This document shows, one piece after another, positions 60,436-64,000 of a stretch of DNA of 64,000 nt. The notes under the pieces are model-generated. The model was not told the DNA's origin. It made no database searches and saw only the letters and a program-made list of their open reading frames with translations. A program made the translations under genes and the position numbers. The number at the start of each line of letters is the position of its first letter. Position 1 is the first letter of the stretch. Origin of the DNA: Pilatotrama ljubarskyi (Eukaryota > Basidiomycota > Agaricomycetes > Polyporales > Polyporaceae); assembly GCA_022385805.1 (NCBI GenBank), contig MU277687.1:62001-126000 (forward strand). The letters are read 5' to 3'.

Positions 60436-61336
60436 TTATTGTTTTCCGATAGCAATCGCCTTGAATTTCTTCGCGTTTTCTTCCACTGCGGTCTCGACCG
60501 GAAGCCGCTCCATGCTCGACGCGCCAAAGAAGCCGTGCACGCCCTCCGTCCTGCTGAGCACGTACTCCGCATCCTCCGCCGTCGCGATCGGTCCGCCGTG
60601 GCACAGCACGATGATCTCTTCGTTGATCTTCACCGCCGCGTCCCTGCACTCCTGTATCCTCCTCACGCACTCGTCCAGCGTCACGCTCGTCCGCGCCCCG
60701 ATGCTCCCCGACGTCGTCAGCCCCATATGCACCACCACCACGTCCGCCCCTGCGCGCGCCATCGCCTCCGCCTCCTCCACGTTGAACACGTACGGAGTCG
60801 TGAGCAGCCCGAGCTCGCGCGCCTCGAGCACCATCTCGACCTCCTTCGCGTACGACATACCCGTCTCCTCCAGGTTCTGCCGGAAGGTGCCGTCTATGAG
60901 CCCGACGGTCGGGAAGTTCTGCACGCCGCTGAAGCCGAGCGCTTGCAGCTCCCGCAGGAAGCGCGGCATCGACCGGAAAGGGTCCGTCGCGCATACGCCG
61001 GCGAGGACGGGGACGTTCTGGACGACGGGGAGCACTTCCTTTGCCTGCATACAGTAGCGTGGGTCGTCAGGGCAGAGGCTCGGAGACGATCCCGGTACGC
61101 ACCATGTCGACCACGATCGCGTTCGCGTCGCCGTATGGCATGAGACCTGCCAGCGACCCCGCTCCCGCCATCCTAAACCGGCCGCTATTGTAGATCACGA
61201 TGATGTCCGCCCCTCCTTTCTCGACGAACTTCGCCGTCAGTCCGATGCCTGCCCCCGCGCCAAGGATCATGCGCCCCTGTGCGATCGTCGCGCGCAGGCG
61301 GGCGAGGGCTTCCTCTCTGCTCGCTGGCGGTGCCAT
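60436..61336 (-). CDS. PEP-hydrolase-like TIM-barrel protein (Tm-1 C-terminal-like)
   Basis: Two exons joined as [14 protein letters not shown]. The start at 61336 gives [20 protein letters not shown]. The barrel strands include [88 protein letters not shown] and [15 protein letters not shown]. These match the TIM-barrel family named after phosphoenolpyruvate hydrolase and the C-terminal half of plant Tm-1. An in-frame upstream ATG (near 61459) would add an Arg-rich leader, but that segment spans the apparent TATA box, so I prefer 61336. Ends AIAIGKQ at 60436. Substrate unknown. Together with the neighbouring UPF0261 gene it makes a split Tm-1. Confidence 0.9.
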
Positions 61337-61414
61337 TGTTTGTCGAAGAAGTCGCTTTGCGGTAGCGGGAGGTGGGGCGAACGGTGCGCGAACCACGTAG
61401 CAGAGCGAGTGCGG

Positions 61415-61420
61415 TTTATA
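61415..61420 (-). promoter_or_regulatory. TATA-like box of the TIM-barrel gene
   Basis: TATAAA on the minus strand, within CTTATAAACCGC, 79 bases before the chosen start codon at 61336. It argues against the longer reading frame that begins upstream. Confidence 0.45.
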
Positions 61421-62008
61421 AGACCGCGGAGACCTGAGCCGGAAGACCGGTGTCGTCACCGAGTCGCCCCATGACCACTAGCAGTAGCTGCGCCCATTCT
61501 GTACCATTTGTCAAGACATGATGCACCTCACAAGTCGGCTCATGGCACATATACATGGTGTAGATCGGTGGCACGAGTGCGAGAACCTTGGATCAAGAGA
61601 CGACGGAGCCATCGTAGATCCAAGGCTACTATCCAGAGATGTGTAGGCAAGCTGTACTTGGTTGTCCGTCCGCGGCTGCGAGAGTCCCCGATCTGGCCTT
61701 CAGTGGATGCAAGTTATGGCAATGGACTAATGCTAGCAGGCGATGCATAGCAACGCACATAAAGCAAAAACGCGAGAGCAACATGAACATACATGAGAGC
61801 AATTCATAGCATGCAAAGGGACAAAACATGAAGATGATCACAATGTGTAAGTAGAACAGAAAGGCGACTCCCGGGTGATAGTACATGCGAGGGCGAAGTC
61901 AATATGCAAGGCATAAATTGAGCCGTCCAGGTGCCGTGACTGCAATGTTTGGCAACTCAGCAATGTGCATACACCGCACGGCCGTAGGAGAGTAGGGACA
62001 TACCTGGA
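61421..62008. other. Intergenic spacer
   Basis: AT-richer non-coding sequence between the TIM-barrel promoter and the coiled-coil gene 3' end. Nothing further seen. Confidence 0.4.
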
Positions 62009-63082
62009 TCAGCCTGCCAGTGGGGCGGACGATGAAGGCACATCATCGTGATGTACCTTGGTCAATTGCGCCCTAAGGTCCTCGAGCGCCTTCTCCGCTG
62101 CTTCAGCCCTCCTCTTCGCTGCTTCGGCCTCCCTGTCCGCTATTTTAGCCCTCCCCTCCGCTATTTCAGCCCTCCTCTCCAGTGCTTCCATGGACGCGCG
62201 AGCCCTTTGCTGCTCCGCCTCGTGCTCTGCTCGCAAGGCCCGAAGTCGATCTTGGATCTGCGCTTCTTTGCTGAGGACATTACTCTCTATTGCAGCGACG
62301 GTCTTCCGTATATCCTCCTTCGTGACAACGTTGAATACTTCCATGAACGTTCTCGCATTCACCCTCCGGGGTTCATCGGCCACGGAGATGGTGATACGGG
62401 CGCGGTGGGGTAGCTGCTCAGAAGCTTCGCCGACCAGAATGCGGAAGAGCATGGCCGCAAACCAGTAGGGCTGGTGACAGTCAGGAGCATGTTCGTGGAG
62501 GGCGGCGGCGGCGCCAACGAGGAGCGTGATGGAGGGCCTCTCGGAAACTGCGAAAACATGCTTCAACGCCACTTGGTGCCCCTTTGGCAACCTCGACCTC
62601 GTTGGCAGGTCCCAGGCGAAAAAGCGATCGAGAGCCTGGATCCGGATGGTCCCGCCTGACGAGGAGGCGGGGGACGACGGTCTGCTGTGTTTGGTGGACT
62701 CGCCGTCATCCGTCGCCACCACGTGGACAGTGCGCACTGCTTTCAGTCCACCGAGAGCGCGCTCGGGTGTATCGTCGGATGCGGGAACAACCACATCGGC
62801 AACGATATACTCATGGTCCGGCTTGCCCCTTTGCTTGTAAAGCACCACTGGGCTGATGCGGCACTCGCTGAGGATGTCTCGTCCACCGTTTCGGCGGATG
62901 TTGAGCCGGCAAACCTGCACGAAATAGTTTTCGAACAAGTCCACATCGAGAGGACCCGGGGCGTGGGTGCCGGTATCGTCCAAAAGAAATCTGAGAGTAG
63001 GTTCATCTGCCACCATTCGAGTACCCAGGAAACGATGGAGGAGAGCTTTGAAGGAGGAGACGATGGTCAAGTTGACTGGCAT
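62009..63082 (-). CDS. Hypothetical agaricomycete protein with C-terminal coiled coil
   Basis: A single 357-codon exon starting MPVNLTIVSSFKALLHRFLG. The N-terminal two thirds is a globular region (LDVDLFENYFVQVCRLNIRR, ALDRFFAWDLPTRSRLPKG, ITLLVGAAAALHEHAPDCHQ, YWFAAMLFRILVGEASEQL) resembling mushroom-specific families with no assigned function. The last third is a strong coiled coil rich in Ala, Glu and Arg. Inside it, four 21-base tandem units (62093-62176) encode heptads of the form RRAEIAE, RAKIADR, EAEAAKR, RAEAAEK. It ends SSSAPLAG at 62009. The coding pattern is clear. I do not recognise a domain and offer no function. Confidence 0.75.
   Translation of the reverse strand: MPVNLTIVSSFKALLHRFLGTRMVADEPTLRFLLDDTGTHAPGPLDVDLFENYFVQVCRLNIRRNGGRDILSECRISPVVLYKQRGKPDHEYIVADVVVPASDDTPERALGGLKAVRTVHVVATDDGESTKHSRPSSPASSSGGTIRIQALDRFFAWDLPTRSRLPKGHQVALKHVFAVSERPSITLLVGAAAALHEHAPDCHQPYWFAAMLFRILVGEASEQLPHRARITISVADEPRRVNARTFMEVFNVVTKEDIRKTVAAIESNVLSKEAQIQDRLRALRAEHEAEQQRARASMEALERRAEIAEGRAKIADREAEAAKRRAEAAEKALEDLRAQLTKVHHDDVPSSSAPLAG
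62093..62176 (-). repeat. Four 21-bp tandem units encoding coiled-coil heptads
   Basis: Units 62093-62113, 62114-62134, 62135-62155 and 62156-62176 are imperfect copies. Each is one heptad in frame, so copy number can change without a frameshift. Confidence 0.75.
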
Positions 63083-63780
63083 GGCTTAGGAATTGACGCA
63101 GCGGTACTTGAGCCGAGGCGCAACCTAGAGAATGATACCTGATGCGTAGCGTTCTGTCTGGCAAAGAATGGTGCGGCGAGCTCAACGAGACCGGGCGGGT
63201 ATTAGAGAGGAGTGCATGCACACACGTGTTCGCCCACGGTGCCGCACTCGAACGCGGACTTGCTGCCTCGGTCGACGTGTCACGCGTGACTCCGGCGCGA
63301 CACTGGCGCGACGAGTCCTCGCATGTTGTGCCGGTGATCGCCTCAGCCTACTTTACCGTCCCGACTGCATCGATCCTGATTCCCACTGGCATATTGAAGA
63401 GTCCCATTTTCGATCTCTGCAAGGAAAGACGATGCCCCGAGGCAGGGATGCCGCGTTCAGAAGAGGTATGTACGCGACTAGTCGCGTACATTGGCACGTA
63501 GTACTACGTGCCATGTACCAGTCAACCGTGGCCCGGGTGTATACACCGCGAGTACGTCGTGACGGCTGCTCTTGGTACCACTGTCGTCCCTGGACGACTG
63601 AGAGAGAACAGATATTACTGAAGGGAGCAACATCCGTCTCGATTTGTCCCCAGGACGTCACAAATGAGGGGTTACAGCGGAGATAGGGCGGTACTGAGGA
63701 TTTACATGGCTGCTGTAGCTTGAAGCAGACAGTCGGGATCGACGGCGCAGCGCTTCCTAACTTCCGCCCGGTGAAGGTAC
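63083..63780. other. Spacer containing two abutting palindromes
   Basis: Upstream of the coiled-coil gene. No supported gene. The palindromes at 63468-63513 are listed separately. Confidence 0.35.
63468..63513. repeat. Two adjacent perfect palindromes (24 and 22 bp)
   Basis: 63468-63491 reads ATGTACGCGACT followed by its exact reverse complement. 63492-63513 reads TGGCACGTAGT followed by its exact reverse complement. They abut with no gap. Both could extrude as cruciforms or bind dimeric regulators. Confidence 0.8.
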
Positions 63781-64000
63781 CTTGAGCGGTGATGACACTG
63801 AGCTTGATATGCAGTGCGAAGGAACGATGGTTTCGTCGGATGATGGTGAGGGGGTTCCGCTGCATCTCTTCAAATTCTAGCTGTTCTCCTGCGACTATAC
63901 CGATGAATGTTCGCGGGCGGCCCGGGCTGTGGGCGTCCGAGTCCGCAATCAAGCCTTCAGTAGACGCGAACCGTCGCAGTGGGCTAATAACATGAGATGC
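63781..64000 (-). CDS. Possible partial gene at right edge, unrecognised
   Basis: The minus-strand frame is open from the window edge and reads SHVISPLRRFASTEGLIADS, GRPRTFIGIVAGEQLEFEEM and RNPLTIIRRNHRSFALHIKL, with a plausible donor (CAAG|GTACCT) at 63780. The start, and probably most of the gene, lies outside. No family recognised. Confidence 0.3.

Noticed and set aside
61336..61459. Longer N-terminus of the TIM-barrel protein as a mitochondrial presequence
   Set aside because: The extra segment is Arg-rich but overlaps an apparent TATA box and is not part of the conserved family.

Overview
This is basidiomycete nuclear DNA, most likely from an Agaricomycete. Genes are dense and on both strands. 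Most are cut by many introns of about 50-70 nt with GT-AG borders, exons are GC-rich, and the product set is fungal and eukaryotic. I see no rRNA, tRNA, CRISPR array or bacterial feature. Exon joins were read by eye from splice borders and protein continuity, so gene spans are firmer than individual exon ends.

Layout. 1-2099 (+): 3' part of a DUF89/ARMT1-type phosphatase gene. 2261-4356 (-): DML1/Misato, divergent from a peroxisomal Lon protease (4493-7944, +) that ends in a PTS1 tripeptide. 8309-10340 (-): mitochondrial dihydrolipoamide dehydrogenase. 10577-11472: a young inverted-repeat element. 11851-13815 (-): C2H2 transcription factor. 14033-17402 (+): FIG4 lipid phosphatase. 17942-21252 (+): a protein with an MLKL-like four-helix N-terminus and a degenerate kinase-like middle. 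22216-24662 (+): GABA/amino-acid permease. 25144-27230 (+): TKL-like kinase with a C1 zinc domain. 27778-29527 (+): argininosuccinate synthase. 30272-31967 (-): F-box protein. 32121-32999: a second inverted-repeat element. 33256-37657 (+): RNA polymerase III subunit 2. 38637-39821 (+): UBC7-type E2. 41135-43363 (-): D-arabinono-1,4-lactone oxidase. 45795-49634 (-): HSPA12-like Hsp70 relative. 52246-52633 (+): CBP6-like mitochondrial assembly factor. 53341-56010 (-): NOC2, divergent from a UBE2G1-type E2 (56559-57596, +). 58282-59646 (-) and 60436-61336 (-): a UPF0261 protein and a TIM-barrel protein that together equal the two halves of plant Tm-1. 62009-63082 (-): lineage-specific coiled-coil protein. 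The right edge holds a partial unknown gene.

Most genes are unlinked housekeeping functions: peroxisome and mitochondrion, nucleolus, Pol III, ER-linked ubiquitination, arginine and erythroascorbate synthesis. The parts worth a second look are the MLKL-like gene near an active TKL kinase, the split Tm-1 pair, the two inverted-repeat elements that share a 15-base word, a related TTAGRCGCCCA word in one divergent promoter, two abutting perfect palindromes at 63.5 kb, and microexons of 9 and 18 nt.
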